A stretch of DNA of 64,000 nucleotides from Pararge aegeria (lineage: Eukaryota; Arthropoda; Insecta; Lepidoptera; Nymphalidae), in contig NC_053194.1 in the NCBI RefSeq assembly GCF_905163445.1, positions 18,270,921 through 18,334,920 on the forward strand, written 5' to 3'. Positions within the stretch are counted from its first letter, which is position 1. The number at the start of each line of letters is the position of its first letter. The notes beneath the pieces are model-generated. The model searched no databases. It worked only from the letters and a program-made list of their open reading frames with translations, and was not told the DNA's origin. A program made the position numbers and the translations under genes. Shown one piece after another: positions 34,077 through 45,551 of this stretch.

Positions 34077-35225
34077 GAAGTGTGTGGAATTTATTTTACC
34101 AAATGTAAAGAAAGGTAATAAAAATATAATAATAAATGGAGATTCACTAAAAATGGAAGATTCCACAGTTTTTCTGGGCATGACCAGTGGAAAATTAGAC
34201 AGATTACTGACGTAGAAACAGCAAGACTTGTTTACTTCGCGTACTTTCATAGTGTGATGTCTTACGGGATCTTATTATGGGGCAAAGGTGCTGATATTGA
34301 AACTATATTCATATTGCAGAAAAGAGCTGTACGGTCAATATATAAACTTAAATCACGTGAATCTCTCCGTGAAAAATTTAAAGAAATTGGTATACTTACG
34401 GTAGCCTCACAATATATTTATAATAGGTTTTTAGTTTACTTCGTATGATTTCGTCAACTGCCTAATCACTCCTACCTGTAAAAACAAAGAAACGACATTT
34501 AAAGTTTATTTCTTAAGTAAATTCACAAATGGTTTTTTGATTTATTCCGTTATCCGTTATAAGTCACGCACAATGACACATCAAAATTGTCTTTTTCTGA
34601 CTGCCATATTTGTTACTGTTTTATTATAACTTTTGAACTGCTTTGCCGACGGCTTGGAGCGCGGGAGAATTTAAATTATACAATATTGAAACTCTAAAGA
34701 AATATACTTTCTTTACATATTTATATCAATATAGTATTTGTAAGACAACATATTAGTCTTTATAAACAAAAAGTGGATATAAACAGTCGACTTACAAGAA
34801 ATGGTCATGAATTAGTGACATCTGCATATCGTCTGCGAAAGGTGCAGAAGTCATTTGTGGGACTGAGTATACGCTTTTATAATATGATTCCTAAGGTAAT
34901 TTTGGACCTACCAATGCATAAGTTTTAAGAATGTGTTAAAACACATTTATTACAGCGAGGTTGGTACAATTGATGAGTTTCTTAATGACAAGGTTGCTTG
35001 GAAGCATCCGGCTCCGCTTTCATCTCTCACAAGATAGAAAAATGAATTTTAAAATGTAAATTTTTGATGTTGGAAAAGAGCAACTGCTGAGTTTCTTGCC
35101 GGCTTCTTCTCGGTAGAATCTGCCTTCCGAACCGGGGGTAGAGTCACTACACACGGACAGACTTGACGTTTCAATAGTGCTTGTATTAGGCCTACTTGAA
35201 ATAAATTAATTTTGAATTTTGAATT
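34077..35225 (+). mobile_element. 5'-truncated LINE inserted in BEL gag/protease
   Basis: Starts within RT-downstream sequence (GTGTGTGGAATTTATT, also at 19147), carries MSYGILLWGKGADIETIFIL (34254-34445) and a 3' UTR with TTGCCGGCTTCTTCTCGGTA, ending near GAATTTTTGAATTT. BEL protease sequence (QIDVLLGADAYATILQE) resumes after it. Confidence 0.8.
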
Positions 35226-35239
35226 TTTGAATTTCAATA

Positions 35240-36693
35240 TGGCCAGGTCTCACTAGTATCTCAATATCCGACCCTCAGTTTAATCGACCTGGACAAATTG
35301 ACGTATTACTGGGAGCTGATGCTTATGCCACAATCTTGCAAGAAAGATTACCCCGACACGGATCTCACAAAACACACGAATTGGTTGGTTAGTTTCAGGA
35401 AGCACTAAATCATTGGTTGATCTTCCTGATCACCATATCACTGTTAGCACTACACTAGTTGATGTTGACCATTTACTAAGAAGATTTTGGGTGATCGAAG
35501 AACTATCACTAAAGGATAAACCCTTAACTATACTAGACCATAAATGTGAAAATCACTATAAAGAAACACACACACATAATGAAAATGGAACGTATGAAGT
35601 ACGCTTACCGTTCAAAGATGAATATAAAACAAACCTCGGAGATTCCAAACCTCTTGCTGACAGACGTTTACTTCAGATGGAGAAGAAATTCGCACGTAAC
35701 CCTGAATTTAAGGAGAAATATTTTCAATTCTTGCGACAATATAAGTCACAAGGCCATATGGAAGAAATCCCTGAAGAAGAGATGGTACCTGAAAAGAAAA
35801 AAAACATAGATAAGTTACAAGAAAACAATGGAAACGTTAAAAAATACTACTTGCCACATCACGCCGTCGTTAAGGAGTCACTTACTGGCCATAAACTCAA
35901 AGTAGTCTTTGATAGGAGTTCTCGACCTGGAAATGGAACTGCTTTAAACGATGCGCTATTAATTGGTCCTCCACTTCAACAAGATTTAAGAAATCTCGTC
36001 ACTAGATGGCGACGGCACAAAATATGTTTAGTAGCTGACGTTCAAAACATGTATCGACAAATAAAAGTGACTCTCGAGGATACTAAATATCAAACAATTT
36101 TATGGCGAGAAGATCCAAATGACGAGATTCGAGAATATAGATTACTTGCCGTTACTTATGGAACCTCTTGTGCTCCATATCTTGCCATAAAAACTCTACG
36201 ACAGTTAGCTGAAGATGAAAGTCCAAACTTTCCCATAGAGTCTCAGATTCTAAGAACTGATGTCTACATGGATGATTTGCTCACTGGAACAAACAATGAA
36301 ACAGACGCTATAGAACTGCAAAGGTGCGTCACCGAATTGTTCGCTTGTGGCGGATTTCCATTGCACAAATGGGCATCCAATAGTGATTTAGTTTTGAGTA
36401 AAATCCCACAAACGCTTAAGGTAACACAGAACACGGTAAATATCAAATTAGATGAATCTATTAAAGCCCTTGGAGTTACTCGGAAACCACAACTGGATGT
36501 TTTCGAACTGAAGGTTTATGTAGATTGTCAGAATCACACAACTTTCACAAAACGGACAGTATTGTCTGTGATAGCTAAAACGTTTGATCCATTAGGTTGG
36601 CTTGCACCACTTATTATTGTTTTAAAGATTTTTATGCAAAAACTATGGCAAGCTGGCTTAAACTGGGATGATGAACTTCCTAAAGATTTTTAA
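35240..36693 (+). pseudogene. BEL/Pao protease end and reverse transcriptase
   Basis: The long open stretch 35413-36693 (426 aa) carries the RT core: KVVFDRSSRPGNGTALNDAL, LVADVQNMYRQIKV and the catalytic VYMDDLLTG. It ends WDDELPKDF before a stop. The upstream protease fragment is out of frame. This is the best preserved part of the element. Confidence 0.88.
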
Positions 36694-36784
36694 AATTTAA
36701 TGGGAAACTTATCTTACTAGTCTAAGAACGATGAATTGTATACAACTACCACGGTGGTTAGGAATGACTCAAACAAACAATAAA

Positions 36785-37721
36785 CTTGAAAGACATTTGC
36801 AGCTCTAGGCTCTTTGCGTCGTCTTCGGTATTTACTTCCTATACCTACCAAAATTATGCTCGCACAGACTCTACTCCTTCCCATTCTTGACTACGCTGAC
36901 GCAAGCTATGTTAACTTAACTGAAGATCAGTTAAATAAACTTGAGAGACTCCAGAATTCTAGCATTCGTTTCATATTTGGGTTGCGCAAATATGATCATA
37001 TTTCTCAATTTCGGTCTCGTCTCAAGTGGTTACCTATCAGACTTCGCCGGAATTTGCACATTGTTTCTATTCTGTACTGTGTTTTATTTCATCCTTCTAC
37101 TCCTCTTTACCTGAAAGAGAGGTTTCAATTCGTAGGACTCCCAGACGAACTTCGTTCTACGAGGAAGTTAGTCTTGAAGGTGCCTGGTCACAAATCCTCC
37201 TTCTTCAACGGATCATTTACGGTTCAGGCTATTAAAATATGGAACGCCTTGCCGTTAGATATGAGGCACAATCGATTGGGACCTTCAAGAAACTAGTGAA
37301 GGATCATTATTTGTCTCTTTCAGCCGAACAACGCTGAAGCGAATCATTTTAAGTGTGTAATTTGAATTATTTATGTATTTCATACTAATTGGGGATGTTA
37401 TAGGTAATATATTTATATAGATATTTATGTTATATATTTTATTTGTATTTATATGTAATATATTTATATATATTATAGTTATATTTATATATATATATTT
37501 ATATTTTATTTATATTTATATATTTGTATCATTTTTAAATCTTATTTATTGCACCACCTACCTCTTTTCTATGTTTTTTCCTTTTACGCCATTGGTTGCC
37601 TGGAAGAAATCGCTATGTAGCGATAAGGCCACCAAATTGTACTCTCTTGATTTGTATTTATATCTTTGTAACTACTTTTTGTTTCTTTGGTGTACAATAA
37701 AAGTGTATTCATTCATTCATT
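36785..37721 (+). mobile_element. second LINE insertion, with (ATTC)n tail
   Basis: Open frame 36814-37296 encodes an RT C-terminal region (TLLLPILDYADASYVNLTED, LRKYDHISQFRSRLKWLP). An AT-rich 3' UTR leads to ATTCATTCATTCATTC at 37706-37721. AAACTTGA occurs on both sides, consistent with a short target duplication; BEL RNase H sequence resumes immediately (ELHGFSDASCLAYAGVVYL). Confidence 0.83.
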
Positions 37722-38309
37722 CAAACTTGAGCTGCATGGATTCAGCGACGCATCCTGTTTAGCATACGCCGGAGTTGTGTACCTCAGAGTTGTAGAAGGT
37801 GATAACATTGAAATAAGTTTGATTCTTGCTCGTACCAAAGTATCACCTGTAAAACAAATATCGTTACCTCGTCTTGAACTCTGTGGGGCTGTATTATTAG
37901 CTAATATGTTAAAGGTTGTTGGTTGAGTTTAAGTATTCCTGATCATTGTATTTGTGCCTGGACAGATTCGACCATAGTTTTGGCCTGGTTACGAAAATCA
38001 CCCAATATCTGGAAAACCTTTATTGCTAACCGTACTACTGAAATTTTAAATATCCTAAATAGTAGCCAGTGGCACCATGTCAACTCACAGGATAATCCAG
38101 CTGATTGCGCTTCACGTGGAATTACTCCTGAAAAATTTGACAATCTGGAACTATGGTGGAATGGCCCAACCTTTTTAAGAAAATCTATTTACATAGAATA
38201 TAAAAATTTTGATTTACTTGAAACAACTTTAGAACGTAAAACGCAATCTGTAAAAGCACTTACTACTAATCTAACTGAACGATGTTTTTCTGAACACTAT
38301 TTAAAATGA
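37722..38309 (+). pseudogene. BEL/Pao RNase H region
   Basis: GFSDASCLAYAGVVYLR then SLPRLELCGAVLLANM, a frameshift, and CAWTDSTIVLAWLRKSPNIW with HHVNSQDNPADCASRGI. Motifs and order fit Pao-type RNase H plus the DUF1758/1759-associated tail. Confidence 0.82.
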
Positions 38310-38669
38310 TATTCAAAATTATGTAAATTGATTCGTGTGACTGCCTATGTTTTTAGATTTGTTCAAAAATGTAAGTCTGCTATTGATGTTGCGAAAAATC
38401 GAACAGATACCTGCTTCTTTTCTCAGCATTTAACTGTTGCGGAATTGAGAGGGTCTCGTAACACTTGCATCCGCCTGGAACTTTATTTTGGAAAAGAAAT
38501 AGATTTTACGAAAAGGATACTTAATTCCAAAGAATAGTGTTCTGAAACAACTTGTACGTTTTCTTGACAAAGACAACATTTTGCGTGTAACTGGACGCCT
38601 TTATAATGCTTCTTTTAGTTCAGACCGCCCATTCTGCTTTCTGCGCATTGCCATTTTACTTTAGTAACT

Positions 38670-39780
38670 GTGCAAGATGCTCATCTCCATTCATTGCATG
38701 GGGGTCCTAAACTAACACTTAATGTTTTACAGTACAATTATTGGATTATAAATGCGAAACTTTTGGTGAAGAAGGTTATTCGCAAATGTCTTACCTGTTT
38801 TAAGCATTCTGCTACACCTTTGCATCAATTGATGGGACAAAATTACCTGCACAACGGGTCCGACCGGGTAAGCCCTTCCGCTGTAGTGGAGTAGATTACG
38901 CTGGTCCAGTCAATTTAAAATTGTACCCCGGAAGATGTCAAAGAACATGTAAGGCATATATTTGTTTATTCATTCGCACCGTCACTAAAGCGATTCACCT
39001 CGAATTGGTCAGTGATCTTTCTACAAATGCTTTTCTGGCTTCATTTCGTAGATTTACGTCAAGACGTGGCCATTGCAGTGATCTCTGGAGTGACCGGGCA
39101 ACCAATTTGATTGGAGCATCGAGGGCGCTTGATTGCTTATTTAAAAATCGAAAGTCTCAAGTGATAGCTGAGTTGTTGGCCAAGGATAACTCGACTTGGC
39201 ATTTTATACCACCAGGCACACCACATTTCGGTGGATTGTGGGAGGCTGGCGTCAAGTCCGTGAAGGCACATTTGAAGCGCGTCATTGGTCAGACGCTAGT
39301 AACGTTTGAAGAGTATACTACGTTGCTAAGTCAAGTAGAAGCTTGCGTTAATTAACTTTAGATTTAGGTTTAATTGAGGATACTTCTCCAATCACTCCTG
39401 GACACTTCCTAATAGGAGAAGCTCCTATAACGGTTCCGGAGATTAATTTTGAGGAAATCTCTCTATCTCGTTTAGATCGCTGGCAAATATTGCAAAAAAT
39501 GTTACAAAATTTATGGTCTCGCTGGAGTACCGAATACCTTTGCACGTTACAAAATCGCTATAAATGGTCTGATAAACGAGCTGAACCCGACGTTGGTACA
39601 GTTGTTCTAGTTAAAGATGAGAGGCTTCCTCCCGGAAAGTGGCTTTTAGGTAGGATTTTGGAAAAACACCCGGGTAAGGATGGTTTAACTCGCGTTGTTA
39701 CTTTGAAGAAGAAGGGTCATATTTTTCAACGCCCTATAGCTAAAATCTGTCCACTGAATACGTGCGATAACGAAGTTTAA
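38670..39780 (+). pseudogene. BEL/Pao integrase and C-terminal extension
   Basis: Zinc-binding region HLHSLHGGPKLTLNVL with CLTCFK, integrase core ICLFIRTVTKAIHLELVSDL, SDRATNLIGA and IPPGTPHFGGLWEAGVKS (38921-39355). Then DUF5641 sequence WSTEYLCTLQNRYKW and PPGKWLLGRILEKHPGKDG (39490-39780). Separate frames and a stop at 39353 break it. Confidence 0.85.
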
Positions 39781-39886
39781 ACCGTTCTTGACCGATGATT
39801 TCAAATTTGACATATTGTTAATAAATATTAATTCAAACTGTAACTTTTACCCTGTTAAAGGACGTTTCGTCCTTTGGGGGCCGGAA

Positions 39887-40114
39887 TGTTCACACATCTT
39901 AAATGTAATACATAAATATGCTATAACAAGGCAGATGTCGTCCTCTAGTTCCGAATTAACCTTGTCAATTCGTTACCTAGATGGCACCACTTGTCTATAA
40001 TGTCGCGCTAACGACTTGTTCAACGATAACTATAAGACGAGAGATATAATGCAACGAATAAAAAAGTTTTTCAAAGAGTGTTGTGCAGTGTTGTATTAGT
40101 GCGGTGAGTGAACA
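39887..40114 (+). repeat. BEL/Pao 3' LTR
   Basis: Begins TGTTCAC and ends GTGAACA, perfect 7-bp terminal inverted repeats, and is preceded by TTTGGGGGCCGGAA, a purine-rich tract. It contains AATAAA at about 40056. No second copy is present in the window. Confidence 0.8.
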
Positions 40115-40558
40115 TATGTCATGTGTATCAAGTACAGCCGTTGTATAAGGCTAGATAAAGCGCGCAAATTCTTCGTAACTGTGTCCACAAAGGAGCGCAA
40201 TGAACGTTCAGTCTCGCGTGTCATTGTTTCGATTTTAAAAAGACCATTTAAATGATGGTTTATTAGTTGCCGTTTATTATCATATCTATCGCATATTATC
40301 ATAGTTGAGAAATGAGAGAAAACCCATTTAGATTTTTAAGATGGTAATACAATAATACAATAAGAATCTTTTAAATAAACTTTACATATCGTTAGCACAA
40401 TCTGGGCTATCAAATTCCCATATGGGCTATATGTGCAAACAAGGTTTATTCAAATAGATGTATTTGCTTAAGGTCATGTTTATAGAACCATATAGTATCT
40501 ACTCAAATAACTTGGTAAATAACCAAATCAAACAGTTAATTTAATAATTATTGCACAG

Positions 40559-40952
40559 GCCCTTACTGGCCCTCGGAAGGAGTTCGCAAGCGTTACACCG
40601 CCGCAGGCCACGCCCGCCATGACGAGTGTAACGCGGGGGAACTCAGCTCAGAAACTCCGTGCGCTTGAAGGCGGGCGAGTACGGCGACCACGCGGCTGAT
40701 TACGATGACGCGCCGCCCGCCGCCCGCGCCGCTCTGCCCGCGCCCACGCCCACGCCCACGCCTGCCACTGCGCGCCGCGTCAAGTCCGCAGCACCACCAG
40801 CCACGAGTCCGCCCACGCCTGCGTCCGCGCACCGCGTCAAGTCTGCGGCGCCACTGGCCGCGAGCCCGCCGACAGCGGCGCGTGGTTTTCGCGGGCGCCC
40901 GGCCCGAGCGCAGCTGCTGCTCCCGTTTGTGACGGCGTTTTTAAGAAAATAA
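40559..40952 (+). CDS. candidate last exon of the protease-homologue gene
   Basis: A GC-rich island just after ATTATTGCACAG at 40558. Two frames are possible. Phase 0 from that acceptor gives ALTGPRKEFASVTPPQATPA, stopping near 40695. A second acceptor (GGGGAACTCAG), also phase 0 with exon 4, gives LRNSVRLKAGEYGDHAADYD and a long Pro/Ala/Thr-rich tail (PAPTPTPTPATARRVKSAAP) to TAA at 40952, followed by AATAAATAA. Composition favours the second. The link across an 8-kb intron filled by a retroelement is inferred. Confidence 0.45.
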
Positions 40953-41642
40953 ATAATGAAATGGGACACACTACTCGTTTTACTTTTAATTTACGCTCAT
41001 AGGCCTACATCTGCTTGAACTTCGGCTTTATTCGATTAAAGTTTCGGAGAAAAGCGGTTTCAATTTACTCTTATTGAAGCCCATTTGGTGTATACCTTGT
41101 TTGAAAATCAAGTATGTATATATAGACGCCGCGCGTTTCGATCCACGAACTGGACAGGGGCAATTCGGTCTCCCTAGTCGAAAGCGTAAATAAGCGGGCG
41201 AGGTGTTTAATACACGAACTGACTGACTATCTAGTTTTGATTCCGTTAGACTTTAAATTCAAGATTTAATCTTGTTTTATACAGTCAAGTACATACAATG
41301 TAAGAAGAATTTATGTGGAGTAGGTACTTTTTACTTTGTTGTTTAATAAAGTGAATTAAGTGGGTATGTTGAAATATTGTAAGACAAAGTCAGTTCCAGT
41401 CAAGCTACCTAGCTAATACATATTGTTATTACGAACTCTCTAGTTTTATTTATGTTCTTAAACAAATTAAATCTGAATATTTGCATTAATAAAAAATTAA
41501 AAAATTAATTGTTATAATTGCATTTCATCTGAACATATGCGCCCTTAACATTATGTGACTAATGAAAACTTTTGAAACTAATCGCTATTTTTCATAATAT
41601 ATATTTATAAGAGTACCAAATAGAAAATACTTTATTTTTTTA

Positions 41643-41983
41643 TTTTTAACGGAACTGAACCTAAGTCTGAAGAACCCGTCTTATTCATATACCTAACCTA
41701 ACCAAAAACCTAAGCTAAAACTAGTTTGGATTCCTTTAGACTTTAGATTCAAGATTTAATGTGAATATATGCATTAATAAAAACTCATTACTATTTTAAT
41801 ACTAGTTATGCTGCTGTTGATGCACTGATGAAAGCCAGATAGCTAGATCAGTGTTTAGTTCGTCGTAGTTGCCGGTGGGCTTAGGTCTAAAGGAATCCAA
41901 ACTAGTTTTAAAAGGTTTGGGTAGGTTAGGTTAGGTTAGAACATGAATAAGGCAGGCCGGGCACTTAGGTTCAGTTCCGTTTT
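41643..41983. repeat. foldback unit with well-preserved arms
   Basis: Outer arms AACGGAACTGAACCTAAG and CTTAGGTTCAGTTCCGTT are perfect reverse complements. The inner arms ACTAGTTTGGATTCCTTTAG and CTAAAGGAATCCAAACTAGT also pair. TAACCTAACC/GGTTAGGTTAGGTTAG lie between. Confidence 0.85.
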
Positions 41984-42200
41984 AAAAAAAATAAAAACAA
42001 AAAAACAAAACGTACCACTACAAAGTACTCTTATTTATATTAGAAGATATTGTAAAATGGCGACGACGAAGTACCGATTCTAAGGAGTCTGATGGCGGCG
42101 CCACACAGTGGCGTTATGTCTCTATAAAAGTGGTGGTCTTTTATTATGTTATTTATTAATGGTATTTTTTTAATATCATATCAATATTGTACCCCGATGT

Positions 42201-42290
42201 ACATCTTTCAAATGTCTGCCTTTATCAACTTCCGATGGTAGTTTCTGCGACTACCATTGTTTGTCACGGGTAACGAGGAATCAGGGTTCG
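42201..42290 (+). pseudogene. 18S rRNA-derived fragment, longest 5' extension
   Basis: CATCTTTCAAATGTCTGCC, TATCAACTTCCGATGGTAG, GACTACCATTGTTTGTCAC and GGAATCAGGGTTCG follow the eukaryotic 18S rRNA 5' domain in the correct order. This copy reaches further 5' in 18S than those after 51.7 kb and is cut by the DIRS element. Confidence 0.85.
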
Positions 42291-42904
42291 AAAAGTGGTA
42301 CTACTACAATTCCCTGGGCTCTGTCAGATAAAATCTTTTGTAAGACTTTGGGTATCAAGCTGAATGGAGGAAAAGCATAAAAATTTATGTCCTTCCAACT
42401 GAAAGTAAATGCATCTATTTTCTCTGCATCAGGATCACGTTTCCAAGAAGAAAATCTTGGACATTTTGTGTTTTGTACACTCGCAAACAAATCAAATTCA
42501 GGTGTGCCAAAAGAGTTTATGATTTTTTCAAATGCATAATCAGCAAGCTCCCATTCTGTGTCTATATTAACTGAGCGAGAATCATAATCAGCAAAATTAT
42601 CCTCCGATTTAACAAAGGAAGCATACACAAATAAACGACGATATTCGCACCATTGCCATATGTCACGTGCTATGTCGTTTAAGTGCTTGTGTTGAACACC
42701 CCCCATACGATTTATATAACATATGGCAGTAGTGTTATCTATTCTTAATAATACCTCACAGTGTGTCAAATCTGCAGCAAATATTTTTAACCCGTTAAAA
42801 GCTGCTTTCAGTTCCAAGGTATTTATATGAAGAGACATCTCGGATTCTTTCCAATTACCTCCGCCGATTCCACTCCACACACTACCCCCCATCCAGTCAA
42901 ACAA
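42281..42904 (-). pseudogene. DIRS copy 1, RNase H region
   Basis: NTLELKAAFNGLKIFAADL, LLRIDNTTAICYINRMGGVQ and FADYDSRSVNIDTEWELA mark RNase H and its DIRS-specific extension, with FDLFASVQNTKCPRFSSWK. The last residues (FEP, stop) are encoded by satellite DNA. Confidence 0.85.
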
Positions 42905-44082
42905 GCGTCTGTAAAAATCTCTTTTTTAAAATCTTGATTACGAATTGGGCAAAAAGAGTTCATTATATTATTTATCCACCATTCTAAATCTGGATTTAAG
43001 GTTAAGGGAAGTATCATCTTTTTATTATAATTATCTGAGTAATTTAAAGCCAAAAACTTTTCCCTCTCAAATAGTTTAGTGTAAACCCATCCGTATTGAA
43101 CGGCTGGGCATGCTGATGTCAAAAGACCAATAAATTCGGCGAACTGTCTGATTGTGCATTTTTTTAATTTAATAAACCTTCCAGCCACGTCTTTAAGTCG
43201 TAACTTTTTATCAAATGGTAAATTAATTGTCATACTTTTTGAATCAAAGTAAAACCCAAGAAATTTACAATATGTGGTTGGATTCATTTGACTTTTTTGA
43301 ATATTAATCACAAAACCCAATGATTCCAGAAGATGTTTTGTAATGTTAACGTTTTGTAAACACTCCTCCCGTGTTTGGCCAATGCATAAAAAATCATCCA
43401 AATAATTTACTGATATATAGCCCAGAGAACGTAAGTAATGAATCACAGGTTTGATTATCTTGGTAAACACGAACGGAGCCGTACATAAACCAAATGGAAG
43501 TACATTGAATTCGTAAATCCGTGAATTCCATTCAAATCTTAACATCTTTCTATCGTTATGATTTATTGAAAGAGAAAAGTAAGCGTCCTGTAAGTCAATT
43601 GAAGCCATATAATAATTGTTTTGTAATAATTTTAAGACCATACGATGATCCTCCATCTTAAAATGGAATGTCTTAATAAACTTGTTTAATTGTTTAAAAT
43701 TCAGTATGAATCGATGTTTCCCATTTGGCTTTAGCACGGTAAAAATAGGAGAAATAAATTGATCCTTGCATGGAAGACAACTAGATATCACCTCAGAGTT
43801 TAACATATTTTCAACACATTGATTAATTGCCAGTTTTTCAGATTTACTGGACCGTAAGGACCTAGGTATGTATTGTTGAACTGGTCTATCTTTGAAAGGT
43901 ATCTTATAACCAAGTATCCATGATAATACAACATTGTCATTAGATATGTCAGCCCATTTCTCATAGAAAAGGCGCAATCTACCTGATAATTGTATGTTAG
44001 GTACCTTTGATATAGAAGCTATCGTCTCGTAGCCCGACCGCGCCCACTGTTCTTCCTCGCACTCGACGATTCGGGACGGCAA
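42823..44082 (-). CDS. DIRS copy 1, reverse transcriptase ORF
   Basis: A 419-aa open frame with LKPNGKHRFILNFKQLNKF, MASIDLQDAYFSLSI, LPFGLCTAPFVFTK and the catalytic YLDDFLCIG, then EIFTDACLTGWGVVCG beginning RNase H. It overlaps the gag ORF by 64 nt upstream and the RNase H frame by 82 nt downstream; the downstream overlap probably reflects a frameshift. Confidence 0.88.
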   Translation of the reverse strand: MPSRIVECEEEQWARSGYETIASISKVPNIQLSGRLRLFYEKWADISNDNVVLSWILGYKIPFKDRPVQQYIPRSLRSSKSEKLAINQCVENMLNSEVISSCLPCKDQFISPIFTVLKPNGKHRFILNFKQLNKFIKTFHFKMEDHRMVLKLLQNNYYMASIDLQDAYFSLSINHNDRKMLRFEWNSRIYEFNVLPFGLCTAPFVFTKIIKPVIHYLRSLGYISVNYLDDFLCIGQTREECLQNVNITKHLLESLGFVINIQKSQMNPTTYCKFLGFYFDSKSMTINLPFDKKLRLKDVAGRFIKLKKCTIRQFAEFIGLLTSACPAVQYGWVYTKLFEREKFLALNYSDNYNKKMILPLTLNPDLEWWINNIMNSFCPIRNQDFKKEIFTDACLTGWGVVCGVESAEVIGKNPRCLFI

Positions 44083-44741
44083 TGATATCGATCCCTCAAT
44101 GTTGTCCCTGTTCTCGAGCTGGTTGTTGGCTGTCTCTGCAACGGGTAAGCAAGTGGGGTCGAGGCCGGTCCCAGCGCCCCCCGGTAGTTTAAAGCTCCCC
44201 TTTGAGTTGGTGCAGCTGTTCGTGGCTTGTATGGAGGCCGAGGATTTTTAAAATCTAAAGCAGCCTTCGTTATTTCCTTATGGGATTTCAATTGATTGGC
44301 TAAATCAGTTCCAAATAAAAATTCGTCAATATTAGTGTTTTTCAGCGTATGGCGTAGATCCTTGTTAACTACATTAATAATCGCGTAACGTCTAGACTGC
44401 GATTCTCTAAAGTGGAAATCACATAAAAGTCGACCTGCGTCTCCGAGCGGCTTGACTATGTCTAATGGTATTTGCATTTCCCTTGAAGACAGTATCTTGT
44501 TTAAAGCTTGACCCAAAGCTGACAGACAGCTGGACAGCTGATTCTGTTTGTTTTCATTAAAAACCTCTTTCTTTTTATTAACATCGCTTAAGAAATGCTG
44601 GATCACCGGATTAAGTTTAGGTGCCCTTATATTCCCGCAGTTCTGTGGGGGTAAGTACTGTTTGCATAGCTCTGATCTAACTTCCTTGTCAAGCCCTTTT
44701 ATCAAAATATGGTTCCACCTAGCATTTAAATCTTTGTGCAA
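44019..44741 (-). CDS. DIRS copy 1, gag-like ORF
   Basis: 240 aa open; the frame extends upstream to about 44830 (DIPLDPELLEILGDDP) where a 1-nt shift separates it from EVVDTDVVYTHEDQLE. The Arg/Pro-rich C-terminus is basic. It aligns by motif with the gag of copy 2 (LLEILGDDP versus LLSILGEDQ). Confidence 0.75.
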   Translation of the reverse strand: MHKDLNARWNHILIKGLDKEVRSELCKQYLPPQNCGNIRAPKLNPVIQHFLSDVNKKKEVFNENKQNQLSSCLSALGQALNKILSSREMQIPLDIVKPLGDAGRLLCDFHFRESQSRRYAIINVVNKDLRHTLKNTNIDEFLFGTDLANQLKSHKEITKAALDFKNPRPPYKPRTAAPTQRGALNYRGALGPASTPLAYPLQRQPTTSSRTGTTLRDRYHCRPESSSARKNSGRGRATRR

Positions 44742-45190
44742 GTCTTCCCCGTATTTGTTTACATTGGTAGGGTCGTCTCCTAAAATTTCAAGTAATTCCG
44801 GATCCAGCGGAATATCTATTGCCGAGTCTTTATTCTAATTGATCTTCGTGGGTATATACCACATCAGTGTCAACAACCTCATCTGAAAAGAGTAATAGTA
44901 TCTATTGAGGGTAGATACATATTTTCTTTGACAAACCATATAGGCTGACGAAATTTTTTCCCTTCACGATTTACGTGGGGTTGGCACTAAAAAATGACAA
45001 TCCGTATAGGATGTCAGTACCCGAGGTACCAAAGAATGACAATCCGTATAGGATGTCGGTACCATAGGAGGTAGGTATTGTGTACGACAATTCGTACATA
45101 GGGTGTTAATACCACAGTGTAAAATATAAAGAATCTTAACTCGTAGGTATAACACCTTTTTCATTTATATATGTTGATGATAATTCATAA

Positions 45191-45551
45191 TTAATGATTA
45201 AACGAACTTACCTGTACGTGAAGTTCAATCATAATTACTCGAAGGGCTTCGTTCGAAGATATTAGCAATGTACACATTGTAGTTTCACGTTAGACTCGCC
45301 GTTTCGCACTTTATTTCGGAGGTAGGTAGGAAAAAAACTCGATGTTACGACACCTGCCCCGATCATGTCATTAAGTTTAGAGAGTGCTGAGCTGTTGCTG
45401 TAGAATAATTAATAATTATCTTACGTATGTTTCACGCCTAGGGGTATGGCTTGTCCATGAAAGGGAGGGAGGGTTGCTAATATCTTCGAACGAAGCCCTT
45501 CGAGTAATTATGATTGAACTTCACGTACAGGTAAGTTCGTTTAATCATTAA
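45191..45551. repeat. 78-bp perfect inverted repeat at the DIRS junction
   Basis: 45191-45268 and 45474-45551 are exact reverse complements, with 205 bp between. Each includes TTCGTTCGAAGATATTAGCA and the sequence CACGTACAGGTAAGTTCG or its complement. The interior (45233-45380) repeats the DIRS copy 2 leader in opposite orientation. Confidence 0.88.

Larger units (their letters stand above)
33113..40114 (+). mobile_element. BEL/Pao LTR retrotransposon, broken by two LINE insertions
   Basis: Gag, protease, RT, RNase H, integrase and a C-terminal integrase extension appear in the BEL/Pao order on the + strand, followed by a polypurine-like tract and a 228-bp 3' LTR (39887-40114). No 5' LTR was found, though a leader of about 250 bp precedes gag. 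Stops and frameshifts are scattered through gag and the integrase part, and LINE sequences occupy 34077-35225 and 36785-37721. The element sits in the long last intron of the protease-homologue gene and is non-functional as found. Confidence 0.88.
41100..42290. repeat. satellite, divergent left block
   Basis: Shares with the array after 50.2 kb the foldback unit (about 41643-41983), the GATGGCGGCGCCACACAGTG block and TCTATAAAAGTGGTGG, but is more diverged. It ends in 18S-like sequence at the DIRS junction (42290/42291). Confidence 0.85.
42291..45190 (-). mobile_element. DIRS-type retroelement copy 1, truncated
   Basis: Gag, RT and RNase H in order on the - strand, with ORF overlaps typical of DIRS elements. 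The 3' part (tyrosine recombinase) is absent: the RNase H ORF runs straight into antisense 18S-like satellite sequence. A tandem repeat of about 43 bp (AATGACAATCCGTATAGGAT) lies in the 5' region near 44993-45060. Confidence 0.85.
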
